Source: Chitinophagaceae bacterium
GTDB taxonomy: Bacteria; Bacteroidota; Bacteroidia; Chitinophagales; Chitinophagaceae
Direction: 5' to 3'
NCBI GenBank assembly: GCA_020846105.1
Contig: JADLEN010000119.1
Span: 1 to 5,918 of the forward strand
DNA: 5,918 bases
In this document: positions 1-5,918 of the stretch, piece by piece
How positions within the stretch are numbered: the stretch's first letter is position 1
How the letters are laid out: every line of letters begins with the position of its first letter
The notes under the pieces: model-generated
Told to the model about the DNA's origin: nothing
Database searches by the model: none
The model's input: only the letters and a program-made list of their open reading frames with translations
Program-made: the position numbers and the translations under genes

Positions 1-1661
1 TTGGCCGCATTTTTATTGAAAGACAACTGGCGCGAGAAATTGTTTTGATTGTTGAAACGGTAGGTAAGTTCTAAAAATCCTTTTTTAGAAATAGGCTCGG
101 TGTAAGTGACATTGGTAGCCACAGACGATGTTTGGGATTGGTTGTTCTTTTTTTGGTCAATGGTATTGGTGCTATCCGCTGTGCCATTATTGTAAAAAGT
201 ATTAGTAGCCAATAAATAGCCGTCGGATGAAGTATTTCTTTGGTTGAGGGTAAGCTCTAGCAAGAGGTTGCGGCCTTTTTTCTGAAACCTTTTTTTCCAA
301 ATAGCGGCTGCAACTACATTGTCGTTTTCGCCATCTTTAAGGTTGCGGTTGGCACTATTATTAATGATGCTACCAGAGCTTCCTTTGGATGTGGTATTGG
401 CGTCGCTGTTGCTTTTACTGTAGCTTTTGCTAGCGTTTGCAGTAAATTTCAGGGTGTTGAGCGAGTCTATTTTCCACTCGTACAGACCAGTGAGCCCGTG
501 CCTATCGGAAGTGCTGAAGGTGTTTGTTTTTTGATCGTTGTAATAAACAGAATCGGGCAAGCTATATTGCGTAAGCACGTTGTTTACAGCCTCTACATTT
601 TGGCGATTAAAGCGATAGTTGGCAGATACGTGATGCTTGTCAGCGTTCCATTTGTTGGAGTAATGCGCCCCTGCAGTCCAGGCTTTTGGCAAGCCTTGTC
701 CGTTGTATTGCCCACCCCAGTTGCCATCATCATCGGCAGTGCTGATAGTGTAGCCGCTTTCTTCGTCCACAAATCGGTTTTGATTGCCACCACCAAACCT
801 ATCAGCATCTTGAAAAGACAAACCCACCTTGCCCGTATTGGCAGCAATGCCATATACCGAGAATTTTTGTTTGCCCATAAAATAATTGAACATGCCTTGG
901 TTTTCGAAAAAATCGTTGGTACCGCCACCCACTGATAGCTTTCCAAAATAGCCCTTTTTGTATTTGTCTTTTAATTGCAGGTTTATGGTTTTGATACGCT
1001 CACCATCGTCTATGCCTGTAAACTCGGCATTTTCGCTTTTCTTGTCAAAGACTTGTACTTTGTCGATTGTTTTGGCTTGTAGGTTTTTATTTACCACAGC
1101 AGGGTCGTCGCTAAAAAACTCTTCGCCATCCACAAGTATCTTTTGCACTTTTTCGCCTTGGGCAGTTACCTGTCCATTTTTATCTACCTGCAAGCCTGGA
1201 AGCTTTTTGAGCAATGCCTCAACATTTGCATTGGCATCAAATTTGAAGCTATCGGCCACATATTCAGTAGTATCGCCTTTGATAATAATAGCGCCTCTTT
1301 TTTGCAGAATAACAAACTCGCTGAGTAGTTTTTCGCGCGTGAACAAAACCATTTTTCCCAAGGCAAGATTAGGCGTAGTGCCACCGCTCACCACATCTGT
1401 ATAATCGGCAAAGCCGGGGCAGGTGATGAGTAATAAATATTTCTTCTCTTCGGCTACTTTAAGGCTAAAGTCACCATCCTTGTTGCTGCGGGCATAGCCT
1501 AGCAAAATAGAATCGCTGGCACGCAATACCGTAATGGTAGCATACTCTAAGGTTTCGTTATTGAAGGTATCTATTACTTGCCCAGAAATTGTTTTCTGTT
1601 GGGCTATTGCCACTGACGATAGAGCAATAAGAACGGTAAAAAAGGATAAAAATTTCTTCAT
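1..1661 (-). CDS. Outer membrane beta-barrel protein, TonB-dependent-receptor-like (3' end missing)
   Basis: Reading the minus strand from the ATG at 1661 gives 553 uninterrupted codons that run off the left edge, so the C-terminal part of the barrel is absent. Residues 1-20 form a signal peptide (MKKFLSFF, hydrophobic core, AIA before QQ). Residues about 24-105 match a carboxypeptidase-regulatory-like beta-sandwich (SGQVID, then YATITVL, then SNKDGDFSL). Residues about 127-230 look like a TonB-receptor plug: GDTTEYVADSF, EALLKKLPGLQVDKNGQVTA and KILVDGEEFF (175-183). From about 236 the sequence alternates polar and hydrophobic residues like beta-barrel strands (GYFGKLSVGGG), with Gly/Asn-rich loops and a Ser/Asn/Lys-rich loop at 409-440. 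This order fits Bacteroidota outer membrane proteins of the OMP_b-brl_3 type. They sit in the outer membrane and are presumed to be energised importers; the substrate cannot be told, and no SusD-like partner is visible here. A terminator separates it from pyrH upstream, so it probably has its own promoter. Confidence 0.92.
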   Translation of the reverse strand, partial: MKKFLSFFTVLIALSSVAIAQQKTISGQVIDTFNNETLEYATITVLRASDSILLGYARSNKDGDFSLKVAEEKKYLLLITCPGFADYTDVVSGGTTPNLALGKMVLFTREKLLSEFVILQKRGAIIIKGDTTEYVADSFKFDANANVEALLKKLPGLQVDKNGQVTAQGEKVQKILVDGEEFFSDDPAVVNKNLQAKTIDKVQVFDKKSENAEFTGIDDGERIKTINLQLKDKYKKGYFGKLSVGGGTNDFFENQGMFNYFMGKQKFSVYGIAANTGKVGLSFQDADRFGGGNQNRFVDEESGYTISTADDDGNWGGQYNGQGLPKAWTAGAHYSNKWNADKHHVSANYRFNRQNVEAVNNVLTQYSLPDSVYYNDQKTNTFSTSDRHGLTGLYEWKIDSLNTLKFTANASKSYSKSNSDANTTSKGSSGSIINNSANRNLKDGENDNVVAAAIWKKRFQKKGRNLLLELTLNQRNTSSDGYLLATNTFYNNGTADSTNTIDQKKNNQSQTSSVATNVTYTEPISKKGFLELTYRFNNQNNFSRQLSFNKNAA

Positions 1662-1685
1662 CAAAAAGGGTATTTGTTTGCTGTG

Positions 1686-1704
1686 CAATATTAATACAAA
1701 GTAA
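1686..1704 (-). promoter_or_regulatory. Weak candidate -7 boxes for the outer membrane protein gene
   Basis: Two 7-of-8 matches to the Bacteroidota -7 element TAnnTTTG read on the minus strand: TAATATTG (1693 to 1686) and TTACTTTG (1704 to 1697). Either would give a short leader before the ATG at 1661. The only nearby upstream TTG that could be a -33 box is 14 or 25 bases away, which is not the usual spacing of about 19. A promoter is expected here because a terminator lies just upstream, but which box is used is a guess. Confidence 0.3.
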
Positions 1705-1741
1705 TATGCTTTTGTGTGCAACTAGGCGTGAAAGGAGGGGG

Positions 1742-1760
1742 ATTTTCGGTGAACGAAAAT
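1742..1760. repeat. Perfect 7-bp inverted repeat upstream of the outer membrane protein gene
   Basis: ATTTTCG (1742-1748) and CGAAAAT (1754-1760) are exact inverted arms around the 5-base spacer GTGAA. The repeat lies between the pyrH terminator and the start of the outer membrane protein gene, upstream of the candidate promoter boxes, where a regulator could bind. It lacks a following T-tract on the minus strand and is separate from the terminator hairpin, so a protein-binding site is more likely than a second terminator. The function is inferred only from position and symmetry. Confidence 0.4.
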
Positions 1761-1769
1761 ACAAGCATC

Positions 1770-1808
1770 AAAAAAGGCTATCGCAAATATTTGCAAATAG
1801 CCTTTTTT
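1770..1808 (-). terminator. Rho-independent terminator after pyrH, symmetrical
   Basis: A 12-bp perfect stem is formed by AAAAAAGGCTAT (1770-1781) and ATAGCCTTTTTT (1797-1808). The bases between (1782-1796) contain a second palindrome, GCAAATATTTGC (1783-1794), which can extend the structure inward. On the minus strand the GC part of the stem is followed by a run of six T, and the whole element starts 20 bases past the pyrH stop codon. The flanking A and T runs make it symmetrical, so it could also stop plus-strand transcription. It isolates pyrH from the outer membrane protein gene downstream. Confidence 0.85.
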
Positions 1809-1828
1809 AATAAAAATTTATTGTTGTA

Positions 1829-2539
1829 TTATTTTACAATAGTGCCTATTGGCTTACCATTGATCACCGCCATTAGGTTGCCAGGCTTGTTCATATCAAA
1901 AACGATAATTGGCAATTTATTCTCTTGACAAAGCGTGAAAGCAGTCATATCCATTACTTTCAATTCTTTGCTTATTGCATCTGAGAAAGAAATAGAATCG
2001 TAGCGTGTAGCACTTGGGTCTTTTTCGGGATCGGCGGTGTAGATACCATCTACGCGTGTACCTTTAAGAATCACATCGGCTTGTATCTCTACTGCGCGCA
2101 AGGCACCTGCGGTATCGGTTGTAAAATAAGGATTACCAGTGCCAGCTGCAAATATCACTACCCTATCTTTCTCCAAATGCCTTATAGCTCTTCGGCGGAT
2201 GTAGGGTTCGGCAATTTGCTCCATTTTGATAGCGCTCATAAGCCTAGTTTTCATTCCGCATTTTTCCAAAGAAGATTGCAGTGCCATGCCGTTAATGACT
2301 GTGGCAAGCATACCCATATAATCGCCTTGTGCGCGCTCGATACCTGTTTCGCTTTCGTTCATTCCACGATAGATATTGCCACCGCCTATCACTACAGATA
2401 CTTGTACCCCCAGCGTTACTATCGATTTAATGTCTTGTGCATATTGCATTAGCATTTGCGGGTCAAGACCAAAATTTTTGTCGCCCATTAGCGATTCGCC
2501 AGACAACTTTAGTAAAACGCGTTTGTACTTTGGTATCAT
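1829..2539 (-). CDS. pyrH: UMP kinase
   Basis: This encodes a 236-residue cytoplasmic uridylate kinase that phosphorylates UMP to UDP with ATP, an essential step of pyrimidine nucleotide synthesis. The length is typical of bacterial PyrH, which belongs to the amino acid kinase fold and is unrelated to eukaryotic UMP/CMP kinases. Visible motifs are KLSGES (11-16), the glycine-rich GGGN (52-55) followed by IYRG (56-59), the [13 protein letters not shown] segment (72-84), [12 protein letters not shown] (133-144), and [13 protein letters not shown] (159-171) in the nucleotide-binding half. Bacterial PyrH is generally hexameric and allosterically controlled by UTP and GTP; that is family knowledge. 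The ATG at 2539 is the first in frame after a stop codon at 2555-2557. It lies 55 bp downstream of gcvT on the same strand with no clear promoter between, so cotranscription is likely, and a strong hairpin ends the unit 20 bases past its stop. The frr gene that often follows pyrH is not present. Confidence 0.97.
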   Translation of the reverse strand: MIPKYKRVLLKLSGESLMGDKNFGLDPQMLMQYAQDIKSIVTLGVQVSVVIGGGNIYRGMNESETGIERAQGDYMGMLATVINGMALQSSLEKCGMKTRLMSAIKMEQIAEPYIRRRAIRHLEKDRVVIFAAGTGNPYFTTDTAGALRAVEIQADVILKGTRVDGIYTADPEKDPSATRYDSISFSDAISKELKVMDMTAFTLCQENKLPIIVFDMNKPGNLMAVINGKPIGTIVK

Positions 2540-2594
2540 TATTAAAATGTTTTTTTAGAGAGATTACGAGGGTTAGAAAAATCAATATAGTTAA

Positions 2595-3680
2595 TTACAC
2601 AAAAGGAATTTTGGCCACTACTGCTTTGAGCATTTTGTCGCGCACTTTTATGTAAATTTCTGAACCTTCTGTAGCCATTTCTGTTGCTACATAGCCCATA
2701 CCTATTGCTTTGCCTAGGCTTGGTGCTTGTGTGCCCGATGTTACTACACCTATCTCTTTATTGTCCGCATCTACTATGATATAATCGTGACGAGGAATGC
2801 CCTTGTCTACCATTTCAAAACCGACAAGCTTGCGAGTAACACCAGCTGCTTTTTGCGCTGCAAGTGCTTCGCTATTGGTAAAGTCTTTTGTGAATTTTGT
2901 GATCCATCCAAGGCCAGCTTCTAATGGAGAAGTGGTATCGTTAATGTCATTGCCATACAAGCAAAAACCCTTTTCGAGACGAAGGGTGTCTCTTGCGGCA
3001 AGGCCTATTGGCTGCATACCGTGCGGTGCACCAACTCTAAAAATTTCAGCCCAAATTTTTTCGGCATTATCTGCAATGTCATCAAAATATATTTCTACAC
3101 CGCCTGAGCCTGTATAGCCTGTAGCACTCACGAGCACATTTTCTACACCTGCAAATGTGCCTTTGGCAAAAGTGTAATATTTAAGGTTAGTAATATCCAT
3201 CTCGGTAAGCTCTTGCATGTATTTAATTGCATTGGGCCCTTGCACGGCAAGCAATGCTGTGCGCTCCGAAATGTTTTCCATTGTTACATTTTCGGTATTG
3301 TGTTTGCTAATCCAATTCCAATCTTTTTCAATATTAGAAGCATTTACAACTAGTAAATAAATTTGGTTTTCTTCCAAACAGTAAACCAACAAATCATCTA
3401 CAATACCACCATCATTATTGGGCAAGCAAGAGTATTGGGCTTTCCCCGCGGTCAATTTACTCGCATCGTTTGAGGTAACACGCTGTATCAAATCCAAAGC
3501 TTTATCGCCACGCAAGATAAACTCGCCCATATGGCTCACGTCAAACACGCCAGCATTATTGCGCACAGCATGATGCTCTTCATTAATACTTGTATAAGAA
3601 ATAGGCATGTTGTAGCCAGCAAACTCAGCCATTTTGGCGCCAAGGCCAATATGAATTGATGTAAATGGGGTGTTTTTCAT
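2595..3680 (-). CDS. gcvT: Glycine cleavage system T protein (aminomethyltransferase)
   Basis: This encodes a 361-residue tetrahydrofolate-dependent aminomethyltransferase. It takes the aminomethyl group from the lipoyl arm of the H protein, releases ammonia and forms 5,10-methylene-tetrahydrofolate, so it feeds one-carbon metabolism. The full family length is present. Visible features are [10 protein letters not shown] (20-29), [10 protein letters not shown] (44-53), [10 protein letters not shown] (91-100) with Asp96 at the position of the conserved catalytic aspartate, VVNASN (111-116) in the folate-binding region, [13 protein letters not shown] (187-199), RDTLRLEKG (230-238), SPLEAGLGW (251-259), and the C-terminal barrel with [18 protein letters not shown] (314-331). 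The start at 3680 is the first ATG after an in-frame stop at 3696-3698. The other glycine cleavage genes (gcvH, gcvP) are not in the window, which is common where these genes are dispersed. A TAnnTTTG box lies 44 bases upstream, and pyrH follows after 55 bp. Confidence 0.97.
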   Translation of the reverse strand: MKNTPFTSIHIGLGAKMAEFAGYNMPISYTSINEEHHAVRNNAGVFDVSHMGEFILRGDKALDLIQRVTSNDASKLTAGKAQYSCLPNNDGGIVDDLLVYCLEENQIYLLVVNASNIEKDWNWISKHNTENVTMENISERTALLAVQGPNAIKYMQELTEMDITNLKYYTFAKGTFAGVENVLVSATGYTGSGGVEIYFDDIADNAEKIWAEIFRVGAPHGMQPIGLAARDTLRLEKGFCLYGNDINDTTSPLEAGLGWITKFTKDFTNSEALAAQKAAGVTRKLVGFEMVDKGIPRHDYIIVDADNKEIGVVTSGTQAPSLGKAIGMGYVATEMATEGSEIYIKVRDKMLKAVVAKIPFV

Positions 3681-3723
3681 TGATTGTAATTTGTATTAAA
3701 AATGAGCAAGAAAATTCTGCGTG

Positions 3724-3731
3724 CAAATATA
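3724..3731 (-). promoter_or_regulatory. Candidate -7 promoter box for gcvT(-pyrH)
   Basis: The minus strand reads TATATTTG followed by CAC, an exact match to the Bacteroidota sigma-ABfr -7 consensus TAnnTTTG. It would place the transcription start some 35-40 bases before the gcvT ATG at 3680. No TTG is seen at the expected -33 distance, so only half of the promoter is supported. Confidence 0.5.
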
Positions 3732-3794
3732 ATTGTACTAATTGGTAATTACAGCTTTTGGATAAATTGATTTAATGAAGATGATAATAATCAG

Positions 3795-3802
3795 TAGGTT
3801 TG
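3795..3802 (+). promoter_or_regulatory. Candidate -7 promoter box for the small membrane protein gene
   Basis: TAGGTTTG matches the TAnnTTTG consensus exactly and lies 19 bases before the ATG at 3822, giving a leader of only about 10-15 bases. The nearest upstream TTG (3767-3769) is 25 bases away, longer than the usual spacing of about 19. Together with the box at 3724-3731 it makes this 141-bp gap a divergent promoter region. Confidence 0.45.
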
Positions 3803-3821
3803 TTTTTAAATCTTAAGCACG

Positions 3822-4034
3822 ATGCGTTTATTGACACCCGACCTTGGAATATTGATATGGATGGTTTTTGCTTTGCTAATATTGGTGCCATTGGCATTAG
3901 CATTATGGCATGAGCAAAACCCATGGCTCAAAATAGCTTGGACACTAATAATACTTTGCCTACCAATAGTAGGAGGCATAGCATATTTGCTCAAGTTTAT
4001 TATTGGAAAATGGCAACAACAAAAAGCTGCATAA
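3822..4034 (+). CDS. Small two-helix membrane protein, PLD-nuclease N-terminal (PLDc_N)-like
   Basis: This encodes a 70-residue protein with two predicted membrane helices, at about 8-29 and 37-60, joined by a short polar turn (HEQNPWLK, 30-37) and ending in a polar, slightly basic tail (GKWQQQKAA). The pattern of a tryptophan before the second helix and LPIVGGIAYLL (47-57) resembles the PLDc_N domain, which forms the N-terminal membrane anchor of cardiolipin synthases but also occurs alone in short Bacteroidota proteins. There is no HKD catalytic motif, so it is not itself a phospholipase or synthase. The ATG at 3822 is the first after an in-frame stop at 3807-3809, and a -7-like box lies just upstream. 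It is the only plus-strand gene here, divergent from gcvT and convergent with rlmB across a 29-bp gap. Its role is unknown; the family call rests on pattern recognition only. Confidence 0.83.
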   Translation: MRLLTPDLGILIWMVFALLILVPLALALWHEQNPWLKIAWTLIILCLPIVGGIAYLLKFIIGKWQQQKAA

Positions 4035-4063
4035 TGACCATTTAATACGCTGAGGCAAAATCG

Positions 4064-4843
4064 CTACTCTTGCAATCTTTGTTTGGCTGCCTCGTAAAGC
4101 ATCATACCGGCAGCCACCGACACATTGAGCGAGTCAAAGGCTTTGGCCATGGGAATTCGAATTAATTGATCGGCACGCTTGATTACATCCTTACTTATAC
4201 CTGTATCCTCAGCACCCATAATTATGGTTGTAGGAATACAAAGATCTGCATCGTACACTGGTACACTACCTTTCATAAAGGTGCCCAATATTTGTATGCC
4301 ATTTAACTTAAGCACGTCTAAAGCTTGCGGCACTGAAGGTGTGCGGCAAAGCATAATTTGTGTAAGCGCACCAGCCGATGTTTTGATAGCATCTTCGGTA
4401 AGTGATGCGGCATTTGAAGTAGGCAATATCAAACCTTGTGCGCCACAACAAAGTGCACTGCGCGCTATTGCCCCCACGTTGCGCACATCGGTAACGCCAT
4501 CTAATAAAATGAAAAGAGGCGTCTCCCCGTTGGCCACTACAAAGTCTATTGCGTCTTGCAATTCGATATACTCCAAAAGGCTTGTATAGGCTACCACGCC
4601 TTGGTGTTGTGCCTTTGTCATGCCATTTAATTTCTCTACTGGCACTTGGCTTAGCGGGATATTCTTTTGGCGGGCAAGCTGCTTAATTGTTGTTATTTCT
4701 TCGCCAGTGGCTGTACGCAACAAAAATATTTTCTCAACAGAAACGCCATTTTCCAAAGCTTCAACAATAGGCTTTCGACCAATAAGTAAAGGCAACGACG
4801 GCCTATGTGGGCGAGGAGAAAAATTTCGTTTTTTGTGTTCCAT
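4064..4843 (-). CDS. rlmB: 23S rRNA (guanosine-2'-O-)-methyltransferase RlmB / TrmH-family SPOUT methylase
   Basis: This encodes a 259-residue SPOUT-class methyltransferase that uses S-adenosylmethionine to methylate a ribose 2'-hydroxyl; in the RlmB family the target is a guanosine in the peptidyl-transferase region of 23S rRNA (Gm2251 in E. coli). After a basic tail (KKRN, residues 4-7), an L30e-like substrate-binding domain covers about 19-90 (LLIGRKPIVEAL at 19-30, HQGVVAY at 80-86). The knotted catalytic domain follows with motif 1 DGVTDVRNVGAIARSA (115-130, Asn122 and Arg128), motif 2 IIMGAEDTGIS (207-217) and motif 3 IPMAKAFDSLNVSVAAGMMLYEA (split across 230-252, Asn240 and Ser242). 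The length and presence of the N-domain favour RlmB over a tRNA-specific TrmH, but the exact nucleotide cannot be proved from sequence. The start at 4843 follows an in-frame stop at 4850-4852. It lies 84 bp downstream of yebC on the same strand with no terminator seen between, suggesting cotranscription. Confidence 0.92.
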   Translation of the reverse strand: MEHKKRNFSPRPHRPSLPLLIGRKPIVEALENGVSVEKIFLLRTATGEEITTIKQLARQKNIPLSQVPVEKLNGMTKAQHQGVVAYTSLLEYIELQDAIDFVVANGETPLFILLDGVTDVRNVGAIARSALCCGAQGLILPTSNAASLTEDAIKTSAGALTQIMLCRTPSVPQALDVLKLNGIQILGTFMKGSVPVYDADLCIPTTIIMGAEDTGISKDVIKRADQLIRIPMAKAFDSLNVSVAAGMMLYEAAKQRLQE

Positions 4844-4927
4844 TTTCTTTTAGGTTATTGGGTAGCTACTGGATTAAAAATAATTATGTAACACGTTATA
4901 GAGCGCATTGATTAAAAAAACAAAATG

Positions 4928-5638
4928 CTATGCCATATTATGAAACACTTGCTGCACATCATCATCTTCCTCTACACGTGCTATTAGTTTGAACACGTCT
5001 TCGGCTTGCTCGTCTGTGATTGCCACTGTGTTTTCGGGTAGCCACTCTAGCTCTGAAGAAATTACCGTAAGGCCTTTTTCTTCAAGTGCTTTTTGCATAT
5101 TACCAAAGTCGGTAAAGCCGCAACGAACAATTAAATTTCCTTCAGAATCTTCACCCAACTCTTCAAGTCCAGCATCTATCAATTCTAGTTCCAAATCTTC
5201 AGGATTGAGCCCGGCAGCACTCAGCTTGAACATGCCCAGATGCCTAAACATAAAACCAACCGAGCCGCTGTTGCCAAGACTACCACCACCCTTATTAAAA
5301 TGTGAGCGCACATTAGCCACAGTACGTGTGGTATTATCTGTAGCGGTAACCACCAATATGGCAATACCGTGTGGTGCATAACCCTCGTACAAAACCTCGT
5401 CGTAATTGCTGGTATCCTTGCCAAGCGCATTTTTGATAGCAGATTCAATACGGTCTTTGGGCATATTCACTGCCTTACCGTTTTGTATTACACGGCGCAG
5501 CATTGGGTTGGTATCTGGTTCTGGACCACCTTTTTTCACGGCTATAACAATGTCCTTACCAATACGGCTAAATTGCTTTGCCATACGGTCATAACGGGCA
5601 AACATGGTTGATTTTCTTACTTCGAATATACGACCCAT
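4928..5638 (-). CDS. yebC: YebC/PmpR/TACO1-family protein
   Basis: This encodes a 236-residue cytoplasmic protein of the widely conserved YebC family. Members were first described as DNA-binding transcriptional regulators; later work on YebC and mitochondrial TACO1 points to a role on the ribosome in helping translation of difficult sequences such as proline runs. Which applies here is not decidable from sequence. Visible motifs are the N-terminal three-helix region, of the Bacteroidota form MGRIFEVRKS rather than the AGHSKW form, GGPEPDTNPMLRRVI (37-51), NMPKDRIESAIK (58-69), YEGYAPHGIAILV (84-96), DNTTRTVANVRSHFNK (101-116) with GGGSLGNSGSVGFMF (117-131), and the C-terminal DDDVQQVFHNMA (225-236). 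The full family length is present. The ATG at 5638 lies two codons after an in-frame stop (5645-5647), which fixes the longest possible start; internal Met12 and Met19 would cut the conserved N-terminus. rlmB follows 84 bp downstream, consistent with a translation-related unit. Confidence 0.95.
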   Translation of the reverse strand: MGRIFEVRKSTMFARYDRMAKQFSRIGKDIVIAVKKGGPEPDTNPMLRRVIQNGKAVNMPKDRIESAIKNALGKDTSNYDEVLYEGYAPHGIAILVVTATDNTTRTVANVRSHFNKGGGSLGNSGSVGFMFRHLGMFKLSAAGLNPEDLELELIDAGLEELGEDSEGNLIVRCGFTDFGNMQKALEEKGLTVISSELEWLPENTVAITDEQAEDVFKLIARVEEDDDVQQVFHNMA

Positions 5639-5678
5639 AGAGTATTAAATTTCTTTGTTTTAATAGTAGAATTGAGGC

Positions 5679-5701
5679 TGCAAATTACAGTATAATTTGC
5701 A
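5679..5701. repeat. 9-bp-arm inverted repeat in the yebC upstream region
   Basis: TGCAAATTA (5679-5687) and TAATTTGCA (5693-5701) are exact inverted arms around CAGTA. The repeat lies 41 bases upstream of the yebC start and about 40 bases past the stop of the small ORF on the right. On the minus strand it is followed by GCCTCAATTC rather than a T-run, so it is a poor intrinsic terminator. The minus-strand arm TAATTTGCA also resembles the end of the -7 box seen before gcvT (TATATTTGCA), so it may hold the yebC promoter, possibly with an operator. The use is inferred. Confidence 0.45.
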
Positions 5702-5740
5702 AAGCATTAAATTGAAATAGAGGAGCGGTAAGAAAGGATG

Positions 5741-5918
5741 TTACCAAACAAGCTCATCGTCAGAAGGTGTACTAGATGGGAATGCTCTTTTAGAAATAAT
5801 TTTTTCCATTTGCCGTTCTAATATTAATCGAGCAATAGCCATTGGTACGTCTTGTTCTTCCATCGCTATTTTAAGTTTTGGCTCTAAAACATCCATTTTA
5901 TACATCAGCTGAAAAAAA
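5741..5918 (-). CDS. Unrecognised small ORF, possibly truncated at the right edge
   Basis: On the minus strand an open frame enters from the right edge and ends at TAA (5743-5741). The first ATG in it, at 5905, would give a complete 54-residue protein beginning MYKMDVLEPK; a further ATG at 5896 would give 51 residues. The frame stays open upstream of 5905 to the edge (only four more codons visible), so it could instead be the tail of a longer protein. The visible part is highly charged and probably helical (MAIARLILERQMEKIISKRA, about 22-41 from the ATG at 5905), then a Ser/Pro turn and an acidic end, DDELVW. There is no membrane segment, signal peptide or motif that I recognise. The dense mix of charged and aliphatic residues and the lack of stops suggest a real gene, but no function can be given. 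It is on the same strand as yebC, 102 bp upstream of it. Confidence 0.55.
   Translation of the reverse strand, partial: FFQLMYKMDVLEPKLKIAMEEQDVPMAIARLILERQMEKIISKRAFPSSTPSDDELVW

Noticed and set aside
498..1404. Two long plus-strand open frames (498-935 and 958-1404, about 145 residues each)
   Set aside because: They lie antisense to the outer membrane protein gene, whose minus-strand frame has a signal peptide, a plug and barrel-like sequence. Their translations show no recognisable domain.
1716..1928. Plus-strand frame with AAAGGAGG (1731-1738) resembling a Shine-Dalgarno sequence before a GTG at 1749
   Set aside because: The frame runs through the pyrH terminator hairpin and into the antisense of the conserved pyrH 3' end, and the translation is low-complexity. 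The purine run is probably chance.
2081..2655. Plus-strand open frames opposite pyrH and the gcvT end
   Set aside because: They are mirror frames of highly conserved enzymes and have no family features of their own.
4179..4853. Plus-strand frames opposite rlmB (4179-4589, 4620-4853)
   Set aside because: The minus-strand frame has all three SPOUT motifs in order; the plus-strand translations resemble nothing.
4844..4927. Possible promoter or terminator between yebC and rlmB
   Set aside because: I found no TAnnTTTG box and no GC stem with a T-run; only short AT-rich repeats such as TAAC-AC-GTTA, which are too short to support a call.
4989..5611. Frames on both strands overlapping yebC
   Set aside because: They are shadows of the full-length YebC frame, which carries all family motifs without a break.
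1..5918. CRISPR array, tRNA, insertion sequence, phage or defence genes
   Set aside because: There are no regularly spaced direct repeats, no cloverleaf-like segment, no transposase or integrase motif and no terminal inverted repeats. The content is ordinary core genes.

Overview
This is an AT-rich chromosomal segment that looks like a member of the Bacteroidota. Three things point there: the TonB-dependent-receptor-like outer membrane protein (carboxypeptidase-regulatory-like N-domain, plug, OMP beta-barrel), the Bacteroidota-type YebC and GcvT sequences, and TAnnTTTG promoter boxes with no clear Shine-Dalgarno sequences. I cannot name the genus.

Layout, left to right. At 1-1661 (minus) lies the N-terminal 553 codons of the outer membrane beta-barrel protein; its C-terminus runs off the left edge. 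At 1662-1828 is an intergenic region with a strong symmetrical terminator for the upstream pyrH transcript, a separate short inverted repeat and weak promoter-like boxes. pyrH (UMP kinase, 1829-2539) and gcvT (glycine cleavage T protein, 2595-3680) follow, both on minus and 55 bp apart, probably one transcription unit read gcvT then pyrH. At 3681-3821 is a divergent promoter region with a TAnnTTTG box on each strand. The only plus-strand gene, 3822-4034, encodes a 70-residue two-helix membrane protein resembling the PLD-nuclease N-terminal domain. It converges on rlmB/trmH (4064-4843, minus). yebC (4928-5638, minus) lies upstream of rlmB, probably in the same transcription unit. At the right edge (5741-5918, minus) is the 3' end, or possibly all, of a small unrecognised ORF, separated from yebC by a region with a 9-bp-arm inverted repeat.

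Functionally this is mostly core housekeeping: pyrimidine nucleotide synthesis (PyrH), one-carbon/glycine metabolism (GcvT), 23S rRNA 2'-O-methylation (RlmB) and a YebC-type translation/transcription factor, next to one surface transporter-like protein. I see no mobile element, CRISPR array, tRNA or rRNA, and no evidence of a new multi-gene system. The items most worth a second look are the unrecognised small ORF at the right edge, the two intergenic inverted repeats, and the unusual neighbourhood of pyrH.
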